Both the position numbers and the translations under genes were made by a program. A stretch of 64,000 nt of DNA from NCBI RefSeq assembly GCF_002260845.1, contig NZ_BEDT01000005.1, forward strand, positions 124,001 through 188,000. Reading direction: 5' to 3'. A model generated the notes under the pieces. The model worked only from the letters and a program-made list of their open reading frames with translations, had not been told where the DNA came from and did not search any database. The DNA is from Pseudolactococcus reticulitermitis. GTDB taxonomy: Bacteria > Bacillota > Bacilli > Lactobacillales > Streptococcaceae. Positions 37,083-46,478 of the stretch are shown here, piece by piece (positions within the stretch are counted from its first letter, which is position 1; every line of letters starts with the position of its first letter).

Positions 37083-37546
37083 ATAATTGGCTACTCGTTG
37101 GGATTATTGCTGTTATTGCTTATGTCATACAAATTATCTTTGGTTTGCGTCAAATTAAGCATTTTAACCAAGTTTATCAAAAATTGAGACAACAAGGTCG
37201 TGTTGCAATTGGTCGCAGACCAGGTCGGATTAAATCAGGAACGATTATGCTGTTTGGGCTTGATGCCCATGGGGTCATCATTGCCACGCAAAAAATGCAA
37301 GGCATTAGTGTCCTTTCAAAGTTTAAATCCCTGAATCAATTTAATGGGATTGAATTGCAAGCTTTGACAGCCTATCACCCTTTGGTGTCAAAAGAATTGA
37401 AAATAACACGCCAGACGATTGAAAATGCACGTGAGCTCTATCTACGTGTTCAGTCAGGTGACTATCAGGAATCGTCACCCCTATCACTGGTTGATAAGTT
37501 AAAAATGCAAGCAATGGTTGTGAGAAAACAAGTATTGCACAAATAA
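37079..37546 (+). CDS. gutM: Glucitol operon activator protein GutM
   Basis: A 155-residue protein with an N-terminal membrane segment (LLVGIIAVIAYVIQIIFGL) and a basic cytoplasmic part including GRVAIGRRPGRIKSG, as in GutM/SrlM. It helps activate the sorbitol operon by an unclear mechanism. The start ATG overlaps the gutR stop (ATGA), so the pair is coupled. Confidence 0.9.
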   Translation: MNNWLLVGIIAVIAYVIQIIFGLRQIKHFNQVYQKLRQQGRVAIGRRPGRIKSGTIMLFGLDAHGVIIATQKMQGISVLSKFKSLNQFNGIELQALTAYHPLVSKELKITRQTIENARELYLRVQSGDYQESSPLSLVDKLKMQAMVVRKQVLHK

Positions 37547-37588
37547 AACACGGTTACTACACATGTAAAACACAGTTATTACACATGT
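37545..37588 (+). repeat. Two tandem 22-bp repeats upstream of gutC
   Basis: Copies at 37545-37566 and 37567-37588 differ at two positions. Each ends in the palindrome ACATGT. They lie between gutM and gutC, 58 bp before gutC. The spacing equals two helical turns, suiting a regulator site. Confidence 0.7.
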
Positions 37589-37646
37589 CAATTATGAGTT
37601 TGAAGTCGTAAATGAAAACAAAAAAGACATATAGAGGAGAAAAAAG

Positions 37647-38210
37647 ATGAATTTCATTATTAAATTTGCGGATGGCTTTATGAGCCTCTTTAAAACTGGT
37701 GGGGAGACCTTTATTAGCTGGATGACTGGTATTGTTCCAGTGGTCTTAATGTTACTTGTCGCCATGAATGCACTAATCGCCTTAATTGGTGAAGATAAGA
37801 TTCAAAGGATTGCACAAGCATCAACTAAAAATCCTATTGCGCGTTACTTAGCCCTACCATTTTTATCTGCCTTTATGCTAGGTAATCCAATGAGTCACAC
37901 TATGGGGCGCTTTTTACCAGAATATTACAAGCCAAGCTATTCAGCGGCAGTCATGCAATTTTGTCATACAAGTAATGGTATTTTTCCTCATATCAATCCA
38001 GGTGAATTATTTGTTTGGATGGGGATTGCACAAGGTATTCAAAAATTAGGTTTGAATCAAACCGAACTTGCCATTCGTTATCTCTTGGTTGGGTTAGTGA
38101 TGAACTTCATTGGTGGTTGGGTAACAGATTTGACAACTGCTTTTGTTTCTAAACAACAAGGGATTACACTAAGCAAGACAGTTGCTGTTAATCCGGATTT
38201 GGCATCGTGA
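37647..38210 (+). CDS. gutC: PTS glucitol/sorbitol EIIC (EIIC2) subunit
   Basis: A 187-residue membrane subunit of the sorbitol PTS. LGNPMSHTMGRFLPEYYKPSY and SNGIFPHINPGELFVWMG are conserved in SrlA/GutC. About four membrane segments. The start ATG follows AGAGGAGAAAAA. It forms the channel with the EIIBC subunit encoded next. Confidence 0.94.
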   Translation: MNFIIKFADGFMSLFKTGGETFISWMTGIVPVVLMLLVAMNALIALIGEDKIQRIAQASTKNPIARYLALPFLSAFMLGNPMSHTMGRFLPEYYKPSYSAAVMQFCHTSNGIFPHINPGELFVWMGIAQGIQKLGLNQTELAIRYLLVGLVMNFIGGWVTDLTTAFVSKQQGITLSKTVAVNPDLAS

Positions 38211-38234
38211 TTGTATTTTGAGAGGAAAAAAGAA

Positions 38235-39233
38235 ATGACTGAATATAAAAGTATTGTAGTAACTAAAGGTGCTGGTGGATATGGTGGACCTTTGACCATC
38301 ACACCAACGGTAGAAAAGCATAAATTCATCTATATCACAGGTGGTGGGGAACGGCCTGCTATTGTTGATAAAATAGAAGAGCTGACAGGGATGGTATCGG
38401 TAAACGGTTTTAAAACATCTATCCCAGATAGTGAAATTGCATTAGCTATTGTTGATTGCGGTGGAACACTTCGCTGTGGTATTTATCCACAAAAGGGAAT
38501 TCCAACGATTAACATTGTGGCAACTGGGAAAAGTGGTCCCTTGGCACAATATATTAACGAAACAATCTATGTCTCAGCAGTTAAAGCGGAAAATATCCAG
38601 CCAACGGATGCCAATGGCGTCGTATCACACAAACAAGATGCGGCGCCAAAAGATGCGTCAGCATTTGATACATCTAAAAAAATCACGGAACAGCGCGCAG
38701 AGGGTGGTAGTTTTATCGCTAAAATAGGAATGGGCGCCGGTAAAGTTGTTGCGATTTTTAACCAGGCAGCGCGTGAAGCGATTCAAACATTAATTCAAAC
38801 GGTTTTGCCATTTATGGCGTTTGTATCACTTTTAATCGGGATTATTCAAGGCTCAGGTGTTGGGGATTTGTTCGCTAAAGCGATGATTCCATTAGCGGGT
38901 AATACAGTTGGTCTATTTGTGATTGGTTTCATCTGTTCTTTGCCATTTCTATCACCGCTCTTAGGACCGGGTGCTGTCATTTCTCAAATTATCGGAACAT
39001 TGATTGGGGTGGAAATTGGTAAAGGAAACATTTCGCCACATCTTGCTTTGCCAGCCTTGTTTGCAATCAACACACAAAATGGTTGTGATTTCATTCCGGT
39101 CAGTCTTGGTTTGATGGAAGCCGAATCTGAAACAGTTGAAGTTGGTGTTCCAAGTGTACTTTATTCACGTTTCTTGAATGGTTTACCGCGTGTTGTTGTT
39201 GCTTGGTTAGCAAGCTTTGGATTATATAGATAA
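38235..39233 (+). CDS. gutB: PTS glucitol/sorbitol EIIBC subunit
   Basis: A 332-residue fusion. The N-terminal EIIB (about 1-160) has the active Cys in [12 protein letters not shown] membrane EIIC part follows from about 185 ([33 protein letters not shown]). The start is the ATG at 38235 behind AGAGGAAA; the TTG-type start at 38211 would lie too close to the gutC stop. Confidence 0.93.
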   Translation: MTEYKSIVVTKGAGGYGGPLTITPTVEKHKFIYITGGGERPAIVDKIEELTGMVSVNGFKTSIPDSEIALAIVDCGGTLRCGIYPQKGIPTINIVATGKSGPLAQYINETIYVSAVKAENIQPTDANGVVSHKQDAAPKDASAFDTSKKITEQRAEGGSFIAKIGMGAGKVVAIFNQAAREAIQTLIQTVLPFMAFVSLLIGIIQGSGVGDLFAKAMIPLAGNTVGLFVIGFICSLPFLSPLLGPGAVISQIIGTLIGVEIGKGNISPHLALPALFAINTQNGCDFIPVSLGLMEAESETVEVGVPSVLYSRFLNGLPRVVVAWLASFGLYR

Positions 39234-39243
39234 GGAAGAAAAG

Positions 39244-39600
39244 ATGCCAGTTTTTACAACTCAAATTAAAGCGATTGGTCCTGAGGCACAAAGCTTGAGA
39301 GAAAGTCAAATGATGATTTTATTTGGCGAAGAGGCACCCGCAATGTTAGCTGAATTTTGTTATACGATTGAAGTCAAGGCGATTCATGATACTATCAAAG
39401 TCGGGCAAAATATCATTTTTGATGATGTCCCCTACTTTATCACGGCAGTTGGTGATGTGGTTAAACAAAATTTAACATCGCTTGGTCATATTACGATTAA
39501 ATTTGATGGGGCGCGTGAAGCTGAATTACCAGGTACGCTTTATGTTGAGGGTAAAAGCTTACCAAATATAAAGGTTGGGTCAAGGATTGAGATTATCTGA
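39244..39600 (+). CDS. gutA: PTS glucitol/sorbitol EIIA subunit
   Basis: A 118-residue cytosolic phosphocarrier. LILF-like GEEAPAMLAEFCYTIE and the phosphorylation region LTSLGHITIKFDG are typical of SrlB/GutA. The start is the ATG at 39244, behind AAGGAAGAAAAG. Last gene of the operon. Confidence 0.92.
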   Translation: MPVFTTQIKAIGPEAQSLRESQMMILFGEEAPAMLAEFCYTIEVKAIHDTIKVGQNIIFDDVPYFITAVGDVVKQNLTSLGHITIKFDGAREAELPGTLYVEGKSLPNIKVGSRIEII

Positions 39601-40058
39601 ATGAATTCAGGGTTTTAAAAGTATTGCTAGGTAAAGAGATAATATATTTCATTAATTGAAATCAGCGGAACTGCACATTAATGAACAGCTTGCTGTGGTT
39701 GTTTATTTTAGAAGGAAAATGATATAAGGGCTTTGGAGTAGATTTTCAAAGCCTTTTTTGTGCGCTATGTGCTGAAAAACATCTAGTACTGCGCTTTTAT
39801 CTTATGCGACTAAAGGTTATAAGTTGTTAAAAATCAACAGTTACATAATTATCGTTTACACTATATTTTCATAACATTTACTATATTTTTACATCAGGTT
39901 AATCTCTATCATGCTAGAATGAACTTATAGGGACTAGACGTGTTACTATGAGCTATCAGTTGTGTGTGAAATGACAAGTCATCGCAAATATTTGGTAGAC
40001 ATATTTCTTTCAGCTAAAATTTGGATGTATTTAAATTAATAGAAAGTAAAAAGAACTT
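39601..40058. other. Intergenic region between the sorbitol and phosphonate operons
   Basis: 458 bp without a gene. It holds the sorbitol operon terminator (39729-39759), an imperfect direct repeat around TTTACACTATATTTT and TTTACTATATTTT (39853-39896), a TAGAAT -10-like box near 39913, and a small palindrome ATGACAAGTCAT. No clear Pho-type box was seen. Confidence 0.5.
39729..39759 (+). terminator. Intrinsic terminator of the sorbitol operon
   Basis: GGCTTTG (39729-39735) pairs with CAAAGCC (39747-39753), followed by six T. Confidence 0.85.
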
Positions 40059-40814
40059 ATGATTGAGTTACAGCATGTTTCAAAATCGTTTAACGGTAGT
40101 CTCGTTTTAGATGATATTTCCTTGAGTGTTCAAAAAGGGAAGACGATTGCGATTTTAGGCTCGTCTGGTAGTGGGAAAACGACCCTACTGAATATTATTT
40201 TAGGATTGTTGCAACCTGACAGCGGTAAAATCATCTGTGAAGGTCGCGAGATTACACAGGAAAGTATGAAGAAACGGGCATTTAATATTGTCTTTCAAGA
40301 TTATGCTTTATTTCCGAATTTATCGGTCGAAAAAAATATCGTTTATGGTTTGCGTAATAAAAAAGGACTGTCAACAGCTCAAGAAGTCGCTGATTTGATT
40401 AACTTGTTGGACTTAAGCAAACACTTGACTAAGTCCATCCATCAACTTTCTGGTGGACAGAAGCAGCGGGTAGCCTTGGCAAGAACGCTTGTCATGAAGC
40501 CTAAAATTTTGCTTTTAGATGAGCCGTTATCAGCCTTGGATGGTGTCATCAAAGAAAACATTAAAAATCGTATCAAGGAGATTGTCCAACAGTTTCAATT
40601 AACGACGTTTATCGTGACGCACGATCCGGAGGAAGCCTTGACTATGAGTGATAAGATTCTCGTGCTGGATCAAGGGCACATCGTCCAGTTTGATACGCCG
40701 GAAAATATTATTCATCAGCCGAGTTCAGCTTTTGTAGAGCGTTTTATCCTCCAACAACTCCTGATAAAGAAACACAATATTTTCCAACTGTTTGGAGAAA
40801 ATGATGCGGGATAA
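40059..40814 (+). CDS. ABC transporter ATPase, putative 2-aminoethylphosphonate importer
   Basis: A 251-residue ATPase: Walker A GSSGSGKTTLL (about 33-43), signature LSGGQKQR, Walker B ILLLDEPLSALDG, and His in the switch (VTHDPEEA). It resembles the Fe/polyamine/phosphonate (PhnT-like) class. Its end overlaps the permease start. Substrate is inferred from the phnW and phnX genes in the same operon. Confidence 0.85.
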   Translation: MIELQHVSKSFNGSLVLDDISLSVQKGKTIAILGSSGSGKTTLLNIILGLLQPDSGKIICEGREITQESMKKRAFNIVFQDYALFPNLSVEKNIVYGLRNKKGLSTAQEVADLINLLDLSKHLTKSIHQLSGGQKQRVALARTLVMKPKILLLDEPLSALDGVIKENIKNRIKEIVQQFQLTTFIVTHDPEEALTMSDKILVLDQGHIVQFDTPENIIHQPSSAFVERFILQQLLIKKHNIFQLFGENDAG

Positions 40815-42483
40815 TCGAAAATTTGTGATGGCAACCTTTAGTTTGGTGGGGATCTTTTTCTTAGTCTTTCTGATTTTTCCCCTTCTGACGATTTTTTATC
40901 AGGCGTTTGTAGCAGATTCGACCCTTAATTTGACGAATTTTAAGCAGTTAATCGGTAATTCAACGATTCAAGCCTCTTTTATTGACAGCTTGACGATTTC
41001 TTTTCAGACGAGTTTGCTTGCGACCGTCATCGGCTTTGTCTTTGCCTACTGTGTCAATTTCACAAATGTCTTGAAAGCTTATAAACGTTTAATTAACACC
41101 TTAATCGTTTTGCCTATGCTTGTGCCAACGATTGTCTATGGCTTTGCCATCATTTATAGTTTTGGCAAACAGGGCATTATCACCCGCCTTTTAGGCTTTC
41201 AGCTCTTTGACATTTACAGCACGCAAGGCTTGATATTAGGTTTTCTCATCTATACAGTGCCCATCGCTTATCTGCTTTTCAATAATGCCATGGGCTATCT
41301 TGACCATCAATATTTCATCGTCAGTGACATCATGGGCGACTCGAAATTACGCCGTTTTTGGGTTACGATTATCAGTCCTCTGATTACAACGATTGCGATT
41401 AGTATCGTGCAAACTTTCTTTTTAACCTTTACTGATTTTGGGATTCCAGCCTCATTAGCTGGCAGCAAAAATCTGATGGCAACGGCGCTTTACAATCAAA
41501 TGATTGGGAGTGTCCCAGATTTTGCCAATGGGTCAATTCTTGCTTTGATGATGTTGCTACCCGCTATACTGAGTGCCTTACTGCTCTTTCGTTTGAAACG
41601 GTTTGAAATTCGCTATGATAAGCGCAGAACTTTCCTCATTTCACGAAATAGAATAAGAGATAGCGTCAACTTCCTATTAACAGCGGGGTATTTACTGATA
41701 ACCGTCGCCACCTTTTGCTCATTTCTCATCGTGCCGTTTGTGACGAATTATCCGTATAACCTCACGCTAACTTTTGAGCATGTTAAATCCGTTTTAACCA
41801 ATTCTGATTTGATAGCGACCTATCTGAATACGCTTGAAATGTCGATGCTGACGAGTATTTTGGGAATGATCTTGGCCTACACTTGTGCCTTGCTTGTCAA
41901 ACGAAGTATCCTGCATCCGCTATTGCGCAGGTCTATCGAAGGCTTGTCACAATTGACGATTGCCATCCCCGGTATGGTATTAGGCTTGGCCTTTATCTTT
42001 GCTTTTTCGCAAACAGCTTTGCATTATACGCTGACGATTTTGATTATTGTGAACCTCGTTCACTTTTTCGCCACACCTTTCAATCTTGCTAGTCAGGCTT
42101 TGGAAAAAATGTCGGATCACTATGAACAAACAGCCAGCCTTTTAGGAGATAGCTACTTCAAACTGCTGGTTAGGGTCATTATTCCCAATAGTAAGCAGAC
42201 CTTGGTCGATATGTTCAGCTATTTGTTCACAAATGCCATGGTTACCATTTCGGCCATTATCTTCTTGGTGGGGACGCACACCTCAACCATGACAACTAAA
42301 ATCAAAGAATTGCAACATTTTAATAAATTCGATGATATTTTTATCTTAGCACTCTTGTTATTAGGGACGAATCTCATCGTCAAATATCTGCTTTATCTGA
42401 TATTTAGTCGACATAAGCTGACGTTTAAACAAGTCTTGAAAATTCGGAAACCAGCCACTTTACAGGTAAAAAAAGGAGCCTAG
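40804..42483 (+). CDS. ABC transporter permease (two fused domains), putative 2-aminoethylphosphonate importer
   Basis: About 560 residues with about 12 membrane segments in two homologous halves, as in FbpB/PhnU-PhnV-type importers. EAA-type loops are visible (DIMGDSKLRRFWVTIISPLI and ASLLGDSYFKLLVRVIIPN). GGAG at 40794-40797 best fits the ATG at 40804; the ATG at 40801 is the alternative. It overlaps the ATPase gene by 11 bp, and the binding protein gene starts 1 bp after its stop. Confidence 0.85.
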   Translation: MRDNRKFVMATFSLVGIFFLVFLIFPLLTIFYQAFVADSTLNLTNFKQLIGNSTIQASFIDSLTISFQTSLLATVIGFVFAYCVNFTNVLKAYKRLINTLIVLPMLVPTIVYGFAIIYSFGKQGIITRLLGFQLFDIYSTQGLILGFLIYTVPIAYLLFNNAMGYLDHQYFIVSDIMGDSKLRRFWVTIISPLITTIAISIVQTFFLTFTDFGIPASLAGSKNLMATALYNQMIGSVPDFANGSILALMMLLPAILSALLLFRLKRFEIRYDKRRTFLISRNRIRDSVNFLLTAGYLLITVATFCSFLIVPFVTNYPYNLTLTFEHVKSVLTNSDLIATYLNTLEMSMLTSILGMILAYTCALLVKRSILHPLLRRSIEGLSQLTIAIPGMVLGLAFIFAFSQTALHYTLTILIIVNLVHFFATPFNLASQALEKMSDHYEQTASLLGDSYFKLLVRVIIPNSKQTLVDMFSYLFTNAMVTISAIIFLVGTHTSTMTTKIKELQHFNKFDDIFILALLLLGTNLIVKYLLYLIFSRHKLTFKQVLKIRKPATLQVKKGA

Positions 42484-42484
42484 T

Positions 42485-43474
42485 ATGAAACATAAAAAAT
42501 TAGTGAAAAATATCTTGCTTGTGTGTCTCACTTTATTTGCGGCAGTTGCGGTTGCAGCGTGCGGTAAGAAAGCAACGGGGGAAGCAGCTAAGCCAGTCGT
42601 CATTTATTCAAATGCTGATGATGAAGCCATTGAAGTCATGAAGAAAACCTTAGATGCGACAGACATGAAGGGGAAATACAAGGTTCAAATTTTTGGGACA
42701 ACGGAGCTGGGTGGCAAATTACTGTCAGAAAAGGATAATCTGGAAGCAGATGTCATGACTTTGTCGACTTACTATCTAGATGCTGCAAAATCTAGCTTAA
42801 CAGATTTCAAAGTCAAAGCAGATGGGATTGACAAGACAGAAAAATTCCAAAGTCCAATTTTAGGTTTGGAGGGCGGTTTAATCGTCAATACGGCAGCCTT
42901 GAAGGAAGCAAAACTACCGACGCCGACATCTCTCAAAGAATTAGCAAACCCAGTTTATAAAAACACGCTTGCCATCCCTAATATCAATTCTTCTTCGACA
43001 GCTTGGTTAATGATTCAGGCCTTGATTGATACCTATGGCGAGTCAGAAGCCAAAACCATTTTCGCTAAAATTCTTGCCAATGTTGGCCCCAATCTCGAGG
43101 ACTCGGGTTCTGGTCCAATCAAAAAATTGCGGACAGGTGAAGTCGCGATCGGCTTTGGTTTGCGTCAGCAAGGCATTGTAGATGAACAAGCAGGTCTGCC
43201 GATTAAGGTGGTAGAGGTTGCTGAAGGGAATTATTTGCTAACAGAATCTGTTGCGCTTGTGAAACACAAAACGATGAATCCCAATGCTGCAAAAATCGCT
43301 GAAATTCTTGCCAATGAGACGCGAAAAGAGTTACAAGCATATTATCCAGCAGCGCTTTATCAGGGGGAAGCAACCACAAAAGCCAAACGTTTCCCGAAAG
43401 CTTTAACGCTTGAGTTATTAAAATCGCATCAATTATTTGCAGAAGAAGCAATGAAAGCAGCGAAAGGAAATTAA
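42485..43474 (+). CDS. Substrate-binding lipoprotein, putative 2-aminoethylphosphonate-binding
   Basis: A 329-residue lipoprotein. The signal peptide ends in a lipobox (VAVAACGKK). The mature protein is of the iron/phosphonate periplasmic-binding fold (PVVIYSNADDEAIEVMKK, SDLEADVMTLSTYYLD-like region, NINSSSTAWLMIQALID). Outside the membrane it should hand ligand to the fused permease. The ligand is inferred from operon partners. Confidence 0.85.
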   Translation: MKHKKLVKNILLVCLTLFAAVAVAACGKKATGEAAKPVVIYSNADDEAIEVMKKTLDATDMKGKYKVQIFGTTELGGKLLSEKDNLEADVMTLSTYYLDAAKSSLTDFKVKADGIDKTEKFQSPILGLEGGLIVNTAALKEAKLPTPTSLKELANPVYKNTLAIPNINSSSTAWLMIQALIDTYGESEAKTIFAKILANVGPNLEDSGSGPIKKLRTGEVAIGFGLRQQGIVDEQAGLPIKVVEVAEGNYLLTESVALVKHKTMNPNAAKIAEILANETRKELQAYYPAALYQGEATTKAKRFPKALTLELLKSHQLFAEEAMKAAKGN

Positions 43475-43476
43475 GC

Positions 43477-44583
43477 ATGACGACGATTCATTACAAATTA
43501 TTGACACCGGGACCACTCACGACAACGGACACAGTTAAGGCAGCGATGCTCGTAGACCATTGCACATGGGATGATGACTACAAAGTCATTACGACAGGCA
43601 TTATCAAAAACTTGTTGCAGTTGGCAAATGTGTCTGAAGCAGCTTACACGGCTGTTTTGATGCAAGGGTCGGGAACATTTGGTGTGGAGAGCGTGTTGAC
43701 GAGTTCCGTCGGACAGGCTGATCATCTCTTGATTTTGGCAAATGGTGTTTACGGTTTAAGGATGGCAGAAATTGCGCAGCACGCACAGCTTTCCTATGAT
43801 GTTTTAGAATTTCCTTACAACCAAGTACCAGATGCGCAAGTTGTCGCAGAATTTTTAGACAGCCATCCAGAGATCACACATCTTGCCATGGTGCATTGTG
43901 AAACGACGACAGGTATTTTAAATGATATTCAAGCTATCAGCCAAGTTGTTAAAAATCGTCAATTAACCTTTATCGTTGATGCCATGAGTAGTTTTGGTGG
44001 CATACCGATTGATGTGACCGGCTTAAACATTGATTTCTTGATTTCTAGTGCCAATAAATGTATTCAAGGGGTACCAGGGTTTTCATTTATCATTGCTAAA
44101 AAAGAGGCGATGCTGGCAACTAAAGGCAAGGCGATTTCTTTATCTTTAGACCTTTATGAACAATGGGAAACCATGTCCAAAGATGGGAAATGGCGTTTTA
44201 CAAGTCCGACCCATGTTGTCATTGCTTTTGAACAGGCCCTGCAAGAATTGGCAAAAGAAGGTGGCGTAGCGGCAAGACATGCCCGCTATCAAGCCAATAT
44301 GACACGATTGCGAGCGCTTTTTAGAGCCAATGGCTTGCTTGCGTATGCTCCTGAAGAAAACCAGTCGCCGATTATTGCGACGTTTCACTTACCGAGTCAG
44401 GAGATTGACTTTAAAGAAATGTATGACTTCATCAAGGCGGAAGGCTATGCCATTTATCCGGGGAAATTGCTTGATTTGAATACCTTTAGGGTAGGGGTGA
44501 TTGGTGAGATTTATCAGGCGGATATTGCGCGTGTCTCAGATATTTTTGAGGCCTATTTAGCAGATAAGAAAATTGAAGGGTAG
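43477..44583 (+). CDS. phnW: 2-aminoethylphosphonate-pyruvate transaminase
   Basis: Transfers the amino group of 2-aminoethylphosphonate to pyruvate, giving phosphonoacetaldehyde and alanine. 368 residues, PLP fold-type I. LTPGPLTTTDTVKAAM, MQGSGTFGVESVL and the PLP lysine K194 in SSANKCIQGVPGFSF are diagnostic of PhnW. It lies 2 bp after the binding protein gene and directly before phnX. Confidence 0.94.
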   Translation: MTTIHYKLLTPGPLTTTDTVKAAMLVDHCTWDDDYKVITTGIIKNLLQLANVSEAAYTAVLMQGSGTFGVESVLTSSVGQADHLLILANGVYGLRMAEIAQHAQLSYDVLEFPYNQVPDAQVVAEFLDSHPEITHLAMVHCETTTGILNDIQAISQVVKNRQLTFIVDAMSSFGGIPIDVTGLNIDFLISSANKCIQGVPGFSFIIAKKEAMLATKGKAISLSLDLYEQWETMSKDGKWRFTSPTHVVIAFEQALQELAKEGGVAARHARYQANMTRLRALFRANGLLAYAPEENQSPIIATFHLPSQEIDFKEMYDFIKAEGYAIYPGKLLDLNTFRVGVIGEIYQADIARVSDIFEAYLADKKIEG

Positions 44584-45378
44584 ATGATGATTGAAGCAGT
44601 GATTTTTGATTGGGCAGGGACAACGGTTGATTATGGGTGTTTTGCGCCTGTGCAAGCCTTTATTGAAACATTTCAGAACGAAGGTATTGAAGTAATGCCT
44701 GATGAAGTTCGGCAACCAATGGGGGCGCTGAAGCGAGATCATATTAAAATCTTGCTAGAAATGCCACGGATTCGTACTGTATTTGAGACAGTACATCACA
44801 GACCTTTTAGTGAAGCGGATATTGACGACATGTTAGCCATTTTCACTGAAAAATTAATGGCAGAAATTTCTGATCATACCGTATTAAAACCCGATATTTT
44901 AGAAACGGTTGCTTATCTAAGAGACAAGCAGATAAAAATCGGAACAACGACAGGCTACACAAGGACAATGCTTGCGCCAGTTGCTATGGCAGCAAAAGTG
45001 CAAGGCTATGAGCCAGATGTTTTGATGACACCAGATGATGTCAATGGCGTAGGACGTCCAGCGCCTGATATGATCCATCAAAATTTAGCAGAATTGGCTA
45101 TCCAAAATCGGCAATCAGTCCTCAAAGTCGGTGATACAGTCGCCGATATCGTCGAGGGCAAAAATGCCCATGTTTTATCTGTCGGGGTGATTGAAGGCAG
45201 CTCTGTTATGGGTTTGACGGAAACAGAATATGCCCAACTATCGCCAGAGCAAAGACAATCAGAAATCAACCGAGTGCGACAAGTTTTTGAAGCAGCGGGA
45301 GCAGATGCCGTTATTCTGAATTTGAGCGAATTACCAGCTTTGATTGAGAAGATAAATCAAAGCTGGTACAAATTATAA
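44584..45378 (+). CDS. phnX: Phosphonoacetaldehyde hydrolase
   Basis: Breaks the C-P bond of phosphonoacetaldehyde to acetaldehyde and phosphate. 264 residues, HAD family. The nucleophile Asp is in VIFDWAGTTVDYG, with the Schiff-base Lys in MGALKRDHIK, GTTTGYTR and KVGDTVADI following. The ATG at 44584 or 44587 abuts the phnW stop. With PhnW and the transporter it makes a complete scavenging route for phosphate, carbon and nitrogen. Confidence 0.94.
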   Translation: MMIEAVIFDWAGTTVDYGCFAPVQAFIETFQNEGIEVMPDEVRQPMGALKRDHIKILLEMPRIRTVFETVHHRPFSEADIDDMLAIFTEKLMAEISDHTVLKPDILETVAYLRDKQIKIGTTTGYTRTMLAPVAMAAKVQGYEPDVLMTPDDVNGVGRPAPDMIHQNLAELAIQNRQSVLKVGDTVADIVEGKNAHVLSVGVIEGSSVMGLTETEYAQLSPEQRQSEINRVRQVFEAAGADAVILNLSELPALIEKINQSWYKL

Positions 45379-45416
45379 AGCGAACATCGATGTGATGACC
45401 GCTTTTACAAGAAATA

Positions 45417-45470
45417 AAAAATCTCCAGCTGATAGCATATAAAAGTCTATCAACCAGAGATTTTTATTTT
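45417..45470. terminator. Bidirectional terminator after phnX and the lipoprotein gene
   Basis: AAAAATCTC (45417-45425) pairs with GAGATTTTT (45457-45465), with inner TGATAG/CTATCA pairing, T and A tracts on both sides. Confidence 0.8.
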
Positions 45471-45497
45471 GGTTTAAACTGAAATCGGGTTAAGCAA

Positions 45498-46307
45498 TCA
45501 AACATTGCCATTGTTACTAGATTCAGCGATGTCAGAATTATCGTCACTATCACTATCACCATCTGCATAAACTTGCGCACGAGACTCCTTAGCCAATTGG
45601 AGCATTGTATCTTTATCAGCTATAAAATGGCTACCTTCTTTTTTAAGCGTAAAGGTAATATCGACTGGTTTATCAGCTTTAGCGGCGGTTTTCCCCATTT
45701 GACCGTAATAAAGACCATAGAGTTTTAAAGTAATTAATTTTTGGATTGTTTTCACGTCTTTATTGCCAGATTCACGAACAATTGTGTCATTGTCAATGCC
45801 ACCGAGTAGCTCAGTACGCGCGCTACCGATTGGATTGGCTTCTGACAACGCAGCAATAGGTGTTAAAGTAGCGGTTATCTTGGCACTGTCTCCAGAAAGG
45901 CTGACAGATTTTACAGTCGCATCTGAGATGCTTGCAATTTGTTTATAATAGGCCTCAGCATAGTCGCTAACAATTTCTTGTGCGCTATAATCAGAACCAT
46001 CCACGACCAATTTATAAGTATCAATATTGCCATTTGCCAGCATGGCGTCAATTTGTTTCTTTTCTAAATGGTCGAGAAGATAACTTTTCACGCTACTTGC
46101 TGAGTCAGAAGAGACATCAGAAAAACCGGAAATATTACCTTTATACATGAAGTCAAGGACAGTTTGTGCATCCGTTTTCGCGACGGATTGACTAGATGTT
46201 GCACTATTTTTAGTGTCATTTTTGCTCGTGCTATCGCTAGAAGTAGAGCAGGCAGTCAACATGGTCGTGCATAAAATAATGGCAAAGCCATAAAATACTT
46301 TTTTCAT
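45498..46307 (-). CDS. Lipoprotein of unknown function
   Basis: 269 residues. The start is the ATG at 46307 behind AGGAGACTT; an upstream in-frame ATG (46337) adds only a short basic stretch before it. A signal peptide ends in the lipobox LTAC. A Ser/Thr/Asn/Lys-rich linker (about 22-50) is followed by a soluble alpha/beta domain (TVLDFMYKGNISGF..., TVKSVSLSGDSAKITATLTP) that recalls DUF5105-type lipoproteins of Bacillota. The end is acidic (DGDSDSDDNSD). Exposed at the outer face of the membrane; function unknown. Confidence 0.8.
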   Translation of the reverse strand: MKKVFYGFAIILCTTMLTACSTSSDSTSKNDTKNSATSSQSVAKTDAQTVLDFMYKGNISGFSDVSSDSASSVKSYLLDHLEKKQIDAMLANGNIDTYKLVVDGSDYSAQEIVSDYAEAYYKQIASISDATVKSVSLSGDSAKITATLTPIAALSEANPIGSARTELLGGIDNDTIVRESGNKDVKTIQKLITLKLYGLYYGQMGKTAAKADKPVDITFTLKKEGSHFIADKDTMLQLAKESRAQVYADGDSDSDDNSDIAESSNNGNV

Positions 46308-46463
46308 AAGTCTCCTTTTTTGTGCAGAATTCTCCAATACAAGATTTATTATCCCATAAATATTTTTTTAAGTGATGAAAAAAATGAAAACGTTTTTATT
46401 GAAAATATCAAGAGATGGCGATAATACCTTTTGAGGGAGAACCTCAAGTCATCAATAGATTTG

Positions 46464-46472
46464 TGTTATAAT
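46464..46472 (+). promoter_or_regulatory. Extended -10 promoter of polA, placing the start of transcription at the ATG
   Basis: TGT followed by TATAAT (46467-46472) is a perfect extended -10. The polA ATG is at 46479, 7 bp beyond the box, where transcription normally begins. There is no ribosome site, so the mRNA may be leaderless. Confidence 0.6.
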
Positions 46473-46478
46473 AAAAGC

